A stretch of DNA of 64,000 nucleotides, taken from Plumapathes pennacea (lineage: Eukaryota; Cnidaria; Anthozoa; Antipatharia; Myriopathidae). How positions within the stretch are numbered: position 1 is the first letter of the stretch; each line of letters begins with the position of its first letter. The stretch covers positions 34,549,295-34,613,294 of the forward strand of contig OZ038463.1 of the NCBI GenBank assembly GCA_964036295.1. Direction: 5' to 3'. A program made the translations under genes and the position numbers. This document shows positions 13,480 through 24,269 of the stretch, piece after piece. The notes beneath the pieces were generated by a model. It saw only the letters and a program-made list of their open reading frames with translations, had not been told where the DNA came from and made no database searches.

Positions 13480-13845
13480 CGGCACGATTCCGTTTACGAC
13501 GCTGTCGCCCACATGAATGTCGTCTTTTCTTGAGTCGGAATTGTTTGATCGTTCCCACGATTACCCGTGTTCCCTTCTCTTTTGAAGACGAGATTCGCGA
13601 GACTGTTGTGTTTTCGTGAATGCAGTAAAATATTGTTGCTTTGATATGTTGCTTCGTTCAAATCGCTTGTTTCTGACCCTTTGCGAGGTGCTCTCAATGC
13701 ATTCTGGGCATGGTCGTACGTAGTTCTGACTGACTGACGAACACTAAATTTCGAGATGGCGACCCGCTTGGAGTATTCAAATAATGCGATTTTGCTGCAT
13801 TAGCGTCGTGATTATCACCCTCACTTCGCTCGGGGATAAGAGTTT
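13480..13845 (-). repeat. Dispersed repeat A, copy 1
   Basis: Shares GTCGTCTTTTCTTGAG, CTTCTCTTTTGAAGACGAG, GCATTAGCGTCGTGATTAT and CTTCGCTCGGGGATAA with 44815-45240, and the last part with 51085-51195. The first part occurs inverted at 61080-61285. On the coding side of those copies a basic stretch (LQKRRELARARRNHET-like) can be read, recalling the Arg-rich repeats found in some transposon proteins. This copy is broken in that frame, so it is a relic. Confidence 0.7.
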
Positions 13846-13849
13846 ATAC

Positions 13850-14150
13850 ATGGTAAATGATTTTTTTGTCATTATCTCGCGGGAAACAAAAACAAAGAAA
13901 GAAAAAAACATTTATCATGTATACAAGGGATTTACACCTGGTAAACAATTTTTTGTCGTTTTCCCCGACAAAAAATCGTTTACCATGTATAAGGGTTTGC
14001 ACATGGTAAAAGATTTTTTGTCATTATCCCGGGGGAAATGACGAAAATCGTTTACCGGTATATAAATTGTATATGTTACACTGGGTTGAGTAAATGACGA
14101 AAAATTGTTCACAGTACATTTTGGGCAAATCACGAAATTTGTCGGTATAT
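13850..14150. repeat. Cluster of short inverted repeats
   Basis: The motifs ACATGGTAAA...TTTTTTGTCATTATC and GACAAAAAATCGTTTACCATGT alternate in both orientations at least five times. The transcript could fold into several stems. There is no conserved open frame. Confidence 0.65.
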
Positions 14151-14240
14151 GCACAACCAAGAGTTGAGGTATAATGTTATATCCAGGCATATTTGCATGT
14201 CACATCGTAAACAACTCGACCGTTTTGAATGTCGTAGAAG
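14150..14240 (+). repeat. Dispersed repeat B, copy 1
   Basis: CAAGAGTTGAGGTATAA... through CGTAAACAACTCGACCGTTT is repeated nearly unchanged at 49515-49612. At the second place it is joined directly to a piece of the 990-bp satellite monomer. Confidence 0.75.
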
Positions 14241-15247
14241 TAACCGACCAAAGTGTTTCACATTTTACGGTCGGCCGACTGAAATATGGACACAAAATGA
14301 TAGCTAGATGGCAAGCACCGTACCGTTTCGTTGTGAAGTGTGGTCACTCTTTACACAAGGTTTATCAGGAAAATCGGATGATGCTTGAAACTTCAATAAT
14401 TGTTGTATAGGCAGTAACCTTTCGTTCAAGCGGCTCCACATACATACTTTCAAAAGCTGTGATTCAAATGCAAACTTGAAAATATCGCGAACAAGAATCG
14501 CCCCAAGAACTGATCTTCGCTTCGACTCACCACATGACTTTTTCGGCGGCCTTCGTTCTTTTGTCGACAAATATTCCGGCCAATGGTCAAGTTGATATAC
14601 GGTCGGAAATCGTTCCGACTTCACAAACAAACCATTGCTGGTTTTTATTGGTCCTGAATATTAACGCGCGATCATTCATTGATTCTTACGTTACATTACA
14701 TTACATTACTTACGCACCCGATAGCATAGTGTCTACAGCTTCTTCAAAGCAGTAGACACAAAAACCGACGGATGGAACGCTAACGGACTCGTTCCTGGCC
14801 ATTTTCTTTGCCCGTGTCCTTTGCCATTCTTCAAAACATGAATCTTAACACTCCACTTCATATTATTCTTGCTGCTACGGGGAGTAGTTTCGTTCAACCA
14901 GGAGTGCTCCTCCTTTGGATAACTATTTGGCCTTTGCGAAAGTTACGAGCCATCACAAGGCACCAATCGAACTCGAGTTAGCGTTTAAATTTGCCAAATA
15001 TGTTTGCCCAGAAAATACAATTGTTTGAGAACAATAGCTTGTTCATTAACAACGTGTTGCATGCTCTCGCATCTCAATATTGGGTTCCTATTCAGAATCA
15101 AGTGACATTGCTTTATGAATGAAGGAACAATATCATGTCGAGAAATTATAATCTTCTTGGCGATATCAGTTGTAAATCATATAAAACATCGTCATTCATT
15201 TTGTAAATAGTACGTAATGCCACGAATATGTTTAACTTATAACTTAC
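14241..15247. other. No gene seen; short repeat at 14690-14760
   Basis: I found no exon with good splice sites here, although the Ig gene on the minus strand (15248-16603) would need further exons in this direction. At 14690-14760, ACATT pentamers lie next to a hairpin containing GTGTCTACAGCTTCTT. The same unit occurs inverted at 58258-58352. Confidence 0.5.
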
Positions 15248-15547
15248 TTTCTTGCACTCTAATGACTGCTTCATTCGAATAGGTGACGCCCACAGAATTG
15301 ATTGCGACACAGGAGTACTTTCCATCATCCTTGTTGGGTTTAGTGCAACGAAGGATCAACACCGACAAGTTTTGAGTATTCACAACAACTGCATTTTCTA
15401 GGGACTTATTGTTTTTCCGCCATCCAATACTTGGCTCAGGGAAGCCCCTAGCTTCGCACGTTAAGGTCATATTTATGGTTGAGTTTACAACGGAACTCCT
15501 TGGGTGGATACTGAATGTAGGCTTGGCAAGGTAGTGCTTGTAGGCGA
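15248..15547 (-). CDS. Ig (I-set-like) domain exon
   Basis: A 300-nt exon of phase 1-1 between TTTTTTGCAG and A|GTAAGTTA. It encodes one Ig domain: MTLTCEARGFPEP with the first Cys, IGWRKNNKSL with the core Trp, and DDGKYSCVAINSVG with the second Cys in the DxGxYxC motif. One Ig domain per symmetrical phase-1 exon is the usual pattern in animal receptors and adhesion proteins. It is the best preserved exon of the broken gene it belongs to. Confidence 0.85.
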
Positions 15548-15777
15548 CTGCAAAAAACTAGATATACAATGATTCCATTGGTTTTTCTTCTTTCCTCTCT
15601 TTTTTCCCTGTTGCTGTTTCCGGCGTCACTGTTTGTCTTCTGCCTTTGTTTATTGTCGTGCTTCTATCTATGTATTTACTGCGCACGGTACCAATGCTTT
15701 TGGGTACACAAGTGTCCCTATATACATTATATTAAGTTGGCCCTTTAGATTAGTTTTTTTTAAATGTCTGTTCTCAC

Positions 15778-16172
15778 CTTTCCACGCAAAACTACGTTTT
15801 ATCGCTGAGCATGTGTACATAGTGACCACATTGTATTGTCCAGCCAAATTGTTCGCAGATCCATTTACTATGTCCAATGGGCACGTCTTGATATCCAGAA
15901 ATAAACAAGTTTTACAACTGAAGTTCGCACCGAGCGCTGCTCACTAGTTTAGCTTTAAAAAAAATTGTTTTAAAAAAATTATCTCCGCCACATCTCAGAA
16001 TAAACTGGCCGTCAAAAAACCACTGAATACTGTACACAAGAGCGTTGGTTTTACGCGGTCCCCTAGCTTCCTTTATGTTCCACACAGAACAAGGTGACGT
16101 TGTAGCCAGCTGGCATGACATCACCAGGAATGCTACTTCTTATTTCCACCGAAGGATAAATTGGGTCTTTAT
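15778..16172 (-). pseudogene. Frame-broken first Ig exon
   Basis: The exon opens after TTCCTAG with KDPIYPSVEIRSSIPGD, then NVTLFC, in phase with the signal-peptide exon. After GGAAGC the frame hits a stop. The Trp strand (VYSIQWFFDGQ) is open one frame over, and the C-terminal strand with MYTCSAIKRSF in another. It ends at AAAG|GTGAGAAC. At 395 nt it is longer than a normal Ig exon, which suggests inserted sequence as well as frameshifts. Confidence 0.55.
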
Positions 16173-16500
16173 CTAGGAATGTATTTTAACAAGAAAAAAG
16201 ATAGATAAGATATCTGAACTCTGTTATTTAAGGCACCTTGTTTATTGCTAAGTTCTTCGGAGATGTTATACTGAACATGATCTTGGCAAAATCAGGTTTA
16301 ACAGAGAGAGAGAGGCAGAAACGGATACAAATATAGAGTTATAAATTAAATAGGAATAAAGACGGAACAAGGAGAAAAGAACACAATAACAATAAGTTTA
16401 TAATTGTCGACTGAGTTAGTGGAAGTAGTTGATGTTTGAAGTTAATGCAATTGATGTGAAATACTCCCAAACTCGTCAGAAAACATACATGTGCACTTAC

Positions 16501-16603
16501 TTGCCACTACATTGCACCCAGGACCCATGCAAATCACTGATAAAACTGACGTCAACAACAAGACGGAGTTAATGAACGGCTCACCGGCAAGTGTGAAAGT
16601 CAT
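16501..16603 (-). CDS. Signal-peptide exon of the Ig gene
   Basis: ATG at 16603 gives MTFTLAGEPFINS followed by a leucine/valine-rich core and CMGPGCNVVA, and the exon ends at a GTAAGTG donor in phase 1. The length (34 codons plus one base) and hydrophobic core fit a secreted or membrane-receptor leader. The frame is also open upstream of this ATG, so the start is a choice based on leader shape. Confidence 0.6.
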
Positions 16604-16675
16604 TTTCCAAGCGCCAATTAAATCTGAACCTGAGAAGTAAAGGAATAAGATGGAAACATATTTGAAACTGAACAT

Positions 16676-17189
16676 AGGCCATAGTAATTCCTCTCATTCA
16701 ATAAAAATTTGATTTCTCATTCCTCTCATGCAAGTATCTTAACTGCTCACTCATCTGTTCTACGTCATTACACAAAATTGATAGCACGTTAGCACAAAGC
16801 TCACACTGTGTTACTATAATATGTATGATATGTTAACACTAATCTCTGTGTGAGAAAAATAACTGCGTTTCGTGACAACAAGAAACTCGTTTCCCCGACT
16901 TCCGTCCCAGGGAAGTTAAACTAGACGGATGCCAAAAATTTTGCAAATAACAGGCGGATGAGGGGTAGATTTGGACAAACTGTCTTCTCTATGTGTTTAA
17001 TATATAATATATATCTTTTGTATTAATTCTTGATTATATGGGTATATTGTACACTTGAACAAAGGCTATACAAAAAGACGAAACAATAAAGAAAGGCTAG
17101 TTCACAGTAATAATCAAGCATTGTGCTAAACGGATATTCCAAAGATATCTGAGTTGTGACTTAATAGATGCAAGCACGTACAAAGAGGT
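16676..17189. other. No feature seen
   Basis: AT-rich sequence without conserved open frames, convincing exons or long repeats. This could be the promoter side of the Ig gene, but I see no diagnostic motif. Confidence 0.4.
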
Positions 17190-17538
17190 GATTATACGGG
17201 AAGAAGTGCAATACGGCGGAGTACTTTTACGAGTCGGTTTTATTTTTTCGAGCCTGCTTCAGGCGAGAAAAAATAAAACTGACGAGTAAAAATACAGCAC
17301 GTATTGCACGACTTTTCGTGTAATAAATTGTTTATTACACGACAAACGAAGCAGGGCAAACATTCTCGCCGCGCGCAAAATGGAACAAAAAATGACGCGT
17401 TCGTAAACTTTGCTTGCGAAAACTGATCACGTAAGCTAATAAACCAGTTGATCTGGTTCCTGACGAGTGCAATACGCTCCCATCTTTGCACTCGTTTTGG
17501 CCCGTATTTGCACTCGAAAATGTGAAGTCGTGTAATAA
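17190..17538 (+). mobile_element. Solo copy of the satellite-associated MITE
   Basis: Begins ATTATACGGGAAGAAGTGCA and ends CACTCGAAAATGTGAAGTCGTGTAATAA. It is the reverse complement of the element in satellite units 10 and 11. It contains GTTCCTGACGAGTGCAATACG and TTCGAGCCTGCTTCAGGCGAG, the second being a short internal palindrome. It shows that the family is mobile outside the array. Confidence 0.75.
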
Positions 17539-17672
17539 TGTACTGTAATCAATAACTAAACGCAACACAATGATCAGTGTTCGTTACGGTATATTCATTC
17601 GTATGTGATGCTGTTAAGGTTTATATTGAGCAATACTTTAGTGCATTAATGACCATTGCGTGTGAAGAGACC

Positions 17673-17694
17673 TGTGTGTGTGTGTGTGTGTGTG
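17673..17694. repeat. (TG)n microsatellite
   Basis: About eleven TG units between GAGACC and CTCCGT. It sits in sequence without a supported gene (17539-18110). Confidence 0.9.
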
Positions 17695-18112
17695 CTCCGT
17701 CCTTTCTGAAACTGTCAGCTCGAATCAGTATTGGAGCCAAAGCAATATTTGATACCAGGTTCCCTTAATCTTTCCCAAAACCGTGCCCCGAAGTTTACAA
17801 TCGACCGATAGGCAGATAGAAAAATGTCGCCAAATGGATGTAAAGAACAAAAATCGCTTAATTTATTACACGCGAACCGCGACATCTTTGACTCAAGCTA
17901 AAAGCATGAACAGAAACTTACCGGACTCAGACTCTCTGCGGTTCGGATTTTGCCGTGGGAATTGTCGTTACAGTGTGACCGGCAACATCTCGGGCACAGC
18001 TGTTATCTTGTGTGTACCATGAGGGTCATTTGATTTCCGCTTTAAATATTACCGCACGACCACACGACCCCACAAGCTGATGCTTAAACTCTTATCGTGT
18101 TTAAATAAAGAT

Positions 18113-18430
18113 TATCGTATCGTATCGTATCGTATCGTACCGCTGAAGATTTTGAATTCCTCAATGGGGTTTGATTTCCATGGTAGGTTTTGATTTCCCG
18201 TGGGGTTTGATTTCCTGAGTAGATTTTGATTTCTCGTGATTTCTCCGGTAGCTTTTGAATTCCGCCGTGGGATTTAAATTTCTCCAGTAGGTTTTGATTT
18301 CCGTAGTGGGATTTTGATTTCTCCGGTAAGTTTTGATTTCCGCAGTGGGATGTTGATTTCTCCGGTAGGTTTTGATTTCCGCAGTGGGATTTTGATTTCT
18401 CCGGTAGGTTTTGATTTCTGCAGTGGGATT
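18113..18430. repeat. CGTAT pentamers followed by a ~42-bp minisatellite
   Basis: About five CGTAT units (18115-18138) precede a minisatellite whose best-kept copies (18300-18425) have a ~42-bp period built from TTTTGATTTCTCCGGTAG and TTTTGATTTCCGCAGTGGGA. Copies decay to the left. The minus-strand open frame across it (repeating NQNLPEKS) is a by-product of a period divisible by three. The array replaces the sequence that should follow the reverse transcriptase end at 18434. Confidence 0.85.
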
Positions 18431-18433
18431 TCA

Positions 18434-18858
18434 GCCGTGAATTTGATAGTGGGGTGAAAGTGATTAGTACCCTCAATCAACTGTTCGATTTCCTGCATTT
18501 CATTATTCCACAGAGAAAATATGTCGTCGATGCAGCGTTTCCATTCGAGTGGTTTGAAGCTACTCTTGCTTAAAATTTGGGTTTATGTGAAAGCCATGTA
18601 AATGTTGGCAAGGGCTACTGCCATTTTTGTGCCCATAGCGGTTCCATGTATCTGTAGGTAATTCTTTTCAGTGAACTGGAATAAATTTTCCTTTAGAATT
18701 AAGCTTAGAATCTCTCCGAGAAAATGTGACGGGATAGGAGGGTCATCGCTGTAAAATTCCTTGTATGCATTGCACACTGTGTTTATTCCCTCTTCCTGCG
18801 GTATGTTTGTGTACAGGCTTGTAACGTCTATTGATACAATAGTTGTTGCTTGTGGCGT
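18434..18858 (-). pseudogene. Penelope-like RT, C-terminal block
   Basis: Contains the RT segments SIDVTSLYTNIPQ (first catalytic Asp), LFQFTEKNYLQIHGTAMGT, ANIYMAF, and then, in a shifted frame, CIDDIFSLWNNEM (second catalytic Asp pair) and HPTIKFTAEI. At least one frame change separates the two halves, so it is inactive. Part of the same RT occurs again at 63000-63150. Confidence 0.82.
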
Positions 18859-21800
18859 AGCGCACAAGCTTTAAAAAGGAGGCTGTTTTTTAATTTTATT
18901 TTTCTGGGTTACGAATCAGCACACGGTGATTGGTTTGCATTATCGCGTGATTTGCGATGACGTTATGCAATTAGTGACTTTCCTCGCGAACGACTTGAGA
19001 TGTCGGCGATTGAAGTAAGGGACTGAAATTGAATTGTGTTAAAGTTAGCCTGTATCCCATCCGAACTGAACATCGGTTGGCTTTCTGGATGCACGGAAGG
19101 CATACGATTTTGGCTGGCATTGTTTTTAAGCGTCGGAAGATTTGAAAATAGCCGTACACAAATGCTTGATGTATTACCAGCGGGACCCCCGTAAAGTACG
19201 AAGGGTTGTGTTTTTGCAAATGCTCGATTATAGAAACCGCTTCAACCAATGTCTGTGTTCTGAGCAATATTTGTGTGAAAGAACATCGAATAAGTAGAAG
19301 ACGTGTCGAAACTTGATAAAACTTGAATACTTTTCCTTGCGGGCAGAGCGTCTCCTTTTGTCGGAAACTCGGGGGCTTTGTGTAACCCGCGACGTATACG
19401 AACAGTCGGCATTTAACAAATATTACGCGAGATAAGATACAAGATCTGTCAATGAAATGTCACGAGGATAATATCATAGAACGGGGAATCCCGAATCATC
19501 AGCTACTTAGCTTTCACTCACGCCGCTTTAACAAAAGCAGGGAAGACCGGCAGGCGATTACATCGAGAATATTTGCCACTGAATACCTCGAAGTCATCAA
19601 AAGCTCAAGGTTGATATCCGACTATCCGAGCCTAATGTTCGCTCCACAAGCGTGATGCACGCCTCTGTTGTCACGGTATTCAAACGTCTGCAGCTTCCGA
19701 TAGAGATTAATTTCGTATCGACCCAGAATTTTGCATTAAAGCTTAATGCATAGCAGTCTTGAACATATTTGTTACGGAAGAGATTTTGATTAAACATTAG
19801 TTGATTAATATTCGCAATTTAGTATGATTAATATTCATAATTTTAAGGACGTGGTTTAATATTCTACTTTTAAATTGATTCTTTTAGTGTTGGAAAGCAT
19901 TATTTGTAAGTTAATTAGTTTCCACTATGTGAAGTCCAGGCTGAAAACGGTCTAGGTCACTCTCAGTCCAAATTATGTCCGCCACAAGTCTAATTTGGAT
20001 TAAGTGTCACTCTTGGTGCCAAGTTAGTACAATTTTGTACGGCACTTTCGGCCTTTGGCCTAGAAGTTGGTTCCCACGGTCGGAACAATGCCTTAGCATT
20101 ACGGGCATATTTATAAATCCGATCGGCCAAATCTTACCTGGCCTGACTAATTGAGTTTTGACCTGATCGACCAATGCAAGCCTGGACCGAATTTAATTAA
20201 GTGTACTGGCCTTTGTTGTAGTGTACAATTCTTTGTTATCAATTGTCCGCTTATGCAACTAAGTACTGGTCAAAGGTCTCATTGTTCAAACAAAGTGCGC
20301 TGTCTTTAATCCCCTTAATTAAGTTGTTTACGACAAAGTTGTACTCTCACTTTGAGGGCGGAGTTTAGTTTAAAGCTCCAAAACCCTTACGTAATGTTAT
20401 CTGGTCATTTTTGTTGACTACGCAACTTTAGTTGTCAAGGAATTTTTATATCTCTTACAACTTAAGACCTTAGTATTTTTATACCAACTGGTACTGCGCT
20501 CGTCAGACTTTAAGTAGGGCACTCTGTTAGTTTAGCAAGTGAACTCTGCCTATTCGTAAACTATGAAAGTTTGAGTTAGCTGACGGAGCGCGTCTCTTTA
20601 CATTTCCTTTTCAGTCGCTATGTAGTGACGTACTACTTGTCTCCTCATTGGTTTTTAGTTTTGATGGACAGCTAATTAGAGCTAGAGTTAGCGTCCGTAC
20701 TTAAGGGCGCGTACACCTAGTTTTGCCAGAGAGAACCAAACCCAGACCTGTAACATTAAGTGTGAAGACTTGTAATAAAGTCTAGAAAAGTGAGACGAGC
20801 TTGACTGGTCAGATCCTACGTGTACCTCCGTTGCCACAGCGAGAAAACCCCTCGTATCATATTAGTGTATCAGACTTGTACATGTAGGATGCGTAACTTC
20901 TGAGATGGCTTTTTCATACGAAATAACTTCACAACTGGGCAGATAAAATGGGAAGTATCATGTTTTAGTGCACTGCAGAGATAAGTCCAAAAAGCTGTCA
21001 ATTATAGCTACTTGAACATGATGCACACGATGGGAAGATTAACAAAGACGACTACTAAAAAGCTGTTATTACAGCTACTTGTACATGGTACATACGCAAA
21101 CATTCCAGCATCTGCTGCAGAGATAGGCATATAAACAAGCAATATTAAAGAGAGTGGCACTGAGAAAAGCTTTTTGTTGTTGCTGTTAGGGTCTTCGTTT
21201 TCCGGGGTTATAGGTCTTCGTTTTCAGGGTCTTCGTTTTTGTTGCAACCCGGCAGTGTCAAGACGAGAACTCCAGTGGAGATGACGAAGCAACTTCATCA
21301 CTGGGCAGTCGGTTGATAGGTGTCAGTCACCAGTTTTATGGGATGTTGGCACTACAGATAGCCAAAAATGATACCGGGTATCATGTTCTAGAAGCATTCC
21401 AACATGAGATAAGGCTAATTACGCTGTCTTACAGCTACTTAAGATGTCACACAGTTCCTCCACAAAACATGTCAGCTTAAAAATGCACTCAACAAGGTTG
21501 CCAGGTTATACAGCAAGCGTCACACCAGTACTGTCACGTGCATCGGAAAGCAAGTTCAAAATGCTCCCGGCAAAAACGATCACTCAAGGCAAAAGCAAGT
21601 CACTCATTCAAAATACTATTCCGTATGAAACATCATACCCGGCATGAGTCGGAAGCTATGAAAGCTGGGTTGTTGCAAACGAAGAATATTCCTACGGGGC
21701 CTTCAATAATTGTTTTCTCTCAATTATTATAAAACACTTTTCGTGAATATCTGTTTGACCGAAATTAGAAGAAAAGAGGGCAAGAAAAATAAAGGGAGCT

Positions 21801-21939
21801 CTTCGATCCACCATATGCGAAAACTGACTCGGCTATAATATCTTTTGCATATAAACACATGACAAAAGTTCCTCTTCCGGGACCCCGCGTGTCTCTATTC
21901 ATTGTACTAACGACGTCACAAGCGCACTGGCCACGGGCC
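18859..21939. mobile_element. Composite block inserted in the Penelope RT
   Basis: This ~3.1 kb separates two RT segments that are normally contiguous. It begins with a copy of dispersed repeat R (18890-19230). 19915-20860 has features of a solo LTR: TATA-like sequences near 20445-20480, AATAAAG at 20773 and a GC-richer end. I could not find matching target duplications, so I cannot say whether one event or several made this block. No open frame in it has a known domain. Confidence 0.45.
18890..19230 (+). repeat. Dispersed repeat R, copy 1 (5' part)
   Basis: TTTCTGGGTTACGAATC, ACACGGTGA, CGATTTTGGCT and AATAGCCGTA run parallel to 36714-36965. Divergence is high and this copy lacks the 3' half seen at 36990-38745 and 61920-62840. 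Confidence 0.6.
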
Positions 21940-22066
21940 TGTCTTGTTTGTTCTTTTGTCCTCTCTATGAAGTTGATGAAGTCTGTAGTACCTTTTAAAT
22001 TGGCTATTGGCTGAAGTAGTCTGTCGACAAAAGACGACAGTTTTTCTGTAGGGCCTTCGCAGCCGG
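21940..22066 (-). pseudogene. Penelope-like RT, middle block
   Basis: A short stretch encoding TGCEGPTEKLSSFVDRLL and TTDFINFIERTK, which in intact elements follows GRPIISG and precedes the SMDVTSLYTNIP block. It is an island left between two insertions. Confidence 0.8.
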
Positions 22067-23465
22067 TGTAACAGGTTTTTTTTGTTCCCCCGGACATTTT
22101 TGCCCGGGCTGAAATGTCCGGCCGGACATTCTGGCCCAGGCAAAAATGTCCCCCTCTGGTCTTAAATGTCCCCCTCTCCAAGTTTATCAAATTTCCATAT
22201 TTTTCGAACAAGAGAGATCAAGTTTAGCAAAATAGATTTGGTATTTCTAACAAACTATTTTTTTTTTCAAATTGTTTCACAATATTTTAAAATCTAATAG
22301 ACTTTACTTTATTTTTGTTTTATACGTTAGGATTTTCTAGTTGGCAGTTACGCGCCAAAATGCTGTATCGGCGCTTTTCATCACAGGGCACAGGCTCTGC
22401 AACTTTACGACAAAACTAAATTTGACTGAAAATGAAATGTGACATCTGCTCGCTAGCTTGGATGCTGTGTCAACAAACACTGTCGGGCGCGGGGACCGCG
22501 GGACTCCAATATATATAGCGTCGAAAGAAACCATAAATTGACCGTCAAGACAAAGGAGCGCGCGTGTTTTGTTGTTCACATGCAGTTACATAACGTATTC
22601 CGCACACCAACTTTTATTTATAGGATAAAAGAGTTACACACATATTTTGCACCCCGTGGTAACAAATCAGGGTGGTCTCACACTAGATATTCGTTTATTG
22701 CACTAATCAACCAATATTTCTTTGCCCAGTGGTTCCCTCATTAAAAAATAACTGATCATCTTGACAGTCAAAGCTTTTATTCGAGATCTTATCAACAAAC
22801 CATTTAGCATGTAATGGAGAGTCTACCGTTTTGATCGAGGGTCGAGGATACTATGTCCTAGTACCTCTCAGGGTCAAAACGAAAATTCCCGAAGAGCATT
22901 CCCCGTCATTTTTATGTGGAAGTATCCTCCGGGGGTGACCCGGGCGTTAACACTAAAGCGTCCCAGCTGGATGTAACTACACATCTCCATTGTCATGCTT
23001 ATTTTAGATTTAGGGATCCCGCTTACAAATCCGACATAGTAGTTCGTTTGATCATAAACACGGTAGTTAACTATTCTGTATGTTTAAGTTTGTTATGGAA
23101 GATTAGTGCTTCAAACTCAGATACTGGTGAAACATGACTCACCAAACATCTGGATCAGATAATAGCCGACAGGCAGGCGCCTGTTGTGTAATAGCTGTTT
23201 CGTACGTAAACTACTGCGAATGGTCTGACTCAGAGAAAGTTACCGTTTCTTCAGTGGTCTTAAAAGGTTATGAGATCTTTATAACTTAGTATCCTTTCTT
23301 GTTGGAACCCATTTTAACTATCAAAAGCACCTTTCCGAACAGGGGACATTTTAGACCAGGGAGGACACTTAGGCCTTAAGACTGGAATGTCCGGCCGGAC
23401 ATGCTAAAATGTCCGGGTGACATTTCGGCCCGGACAAATATGGGGGGACGTTTCGAATTGGAACA
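22067..23465. mobile_element. Non-autonomous inverted-ended element flanked by CCGG
   Basis: The left end TGTAACAGG...CCCCCGGACATTTTTGCC and the right end (reverse complement TGTTCCAATT...CCCCCCATATTTGTCC) are imperfect inverted repeats. Both are followed by GGGC(C/T)GAAATGTC. CCGG is duplicated at 22063-22066 and 23466-23469. Removing the element and one CCGG restores the Penelope reading frame ISG-CEGPTE, so the boundaries are well supported. No transposase is encoded, and the inner ~1.2 kb has no recognisable gene. The superfamily is uncertain. Confidence 0.8.
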
Positions 23466-23898
23466 CCGGAAATGATCGGTCTTCCGACCGGATTTGGCTT
23501 GTGGATTTTTGTAAGGTTATAAAATTGCGGTATTTGTGACGGCGGTTTGGTGTTTGTGAGAGCCACTTTTTAGTAGTTTCGTCAATGAACATACTTGCCC
23601 TGATACAGTTCTGATATCAAACGGTTTACCCTGTTTGACGTGGTTTGTACCATTGGCTTTTCGAGGGGTTTGTAGTGTTTTTCATTATCAAGTTGGACTT
23701 GACCCTCACGTATTTTGTGCTCATGATAACGGTTGTTGTGCCTTTATCTGCCTTTTTCAGATTGATTGTTGCGTCGCTTCTTAGCTCATTGAGAGCCTTG
23801 CGTTCGCTGTGTGACAGATTTTGCTTTGGCTGTTGTAAACCTGCACGATCTAATACGTTCATTATGACACAAAAACAAATGAAGCAGACTTGACACAA
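23466..23898 (-). pseudogene. Penelope-like RT, N-terminal block
   Basis: Two overlapping frames give LSHSERKALNELRSDATI and KKADKGTTTVIMSTK, then PPSQIPQFYNLTKIHKP and GRPIIS, the fingers region of Penelope-type RT. A frameshift lies between them near 23600. The block is cut exactly at CCGG (23466-23469), where the 1.4-kb element was inserted. Confidence 0.8.
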
Positions 23899-24269
23899 CT
23901 GAAGCAGACAATTCTATAATGGAATTTGATACTGAGGAATTCGAAGCATTCAAATCCCACTGCGGAAATCAAAACCTCTCCTGGGAATTTGCAACTGAGT
24001 ATTGAGTACGTATTCCAAATATGGACATGGGGCCCATATTGTTGAGCAGCAAATACGATGCCCATACTGCAATATTCAGCTCGGAGAAAGGCGGGATTGG
24101 CACTCATGTTTTAGCTCGCGCTTTGCGAGGTATAGTAATCACTTTCCCTTCCCTACTTTCCTATTCCCTCTGTTGTCAACAATGGATTTCCAAATAAAGC
24201 AGTTGCGGTTTTCCAAATTTGGGCATGATAAAAGCGCCTAACAGGGTGTGTCGAACAACGCAGTTAAAG

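Larger units (their letters stand above)
15248..16603 (-). pseudogene. Ig-domain gene (signal peptide, Ig1 broken, Ig2), probably a decayed receptor fragment
   Basis: Three exons on the minus strand join in phase 1. The signal-peptide exon is 16603-16501, beginning MTFTLAGEP, with a hydrophobic core VLLLTSVLSVICM and donor A|GTAAGTG. The Ig1 exon is 16172-15778, with acceptor TTCCTAG, a visible NVTLFC strand, a W strand (SIQWFFDG) and a late YTC segment. The Ig2 exon, 15547-15248, is intact. Ig1 cannot be read in one frame: a stop follows VEHKGS, and the W and YTC segments lie in other frames. No transmembrane or kinase exon was found downstream. The design (signal peptide then phase-1 Ig exons, KP-F-HP start of Ig) resembles the RTK at 41833-52205 on the same strand. 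It could be a decayed relative, an Ig gene cut by repeats, or a gene with assembly errors. Confidence 0.6.
18434..23898 (-). mobile_element. Penelope-like element, reverse transcriptase split by two insertions
   Basis: Read on the minus strand, three blocks give one Penelope-type RT in order. 23898-23466 has ERKALNELRSD, INLKKADKGTTTVIM, FYNLTKIHKPNPVGRPIIS. 22066-21940 has GCEGPTEKLSSFVDRLLQP and DFINFIERTK. 18858-18434 has VSIDVTSLYTNIPQEEGI, GTAMGTKMA, the catalytic IDDIF, and HPTIKFTAE. In intact elements these blocks are adjacent. The first gap is a 1.4-kb inverted-ended element, the second a ~3.1-kb composite block. The first block also has a frameshift. No GIY-YIG endonuclease was found, since the 3' side runs into a minisatellite. 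Assignment to Penelope-like rather than other retroelements is from the motif set. Confidence 0.82.

Noticed and set aside
18084-18498. Asn/Lys repeat protein on the minus strand
   Set aside because: The 42-bp minisatellite has a period divisible by three and is open in two frames at once.
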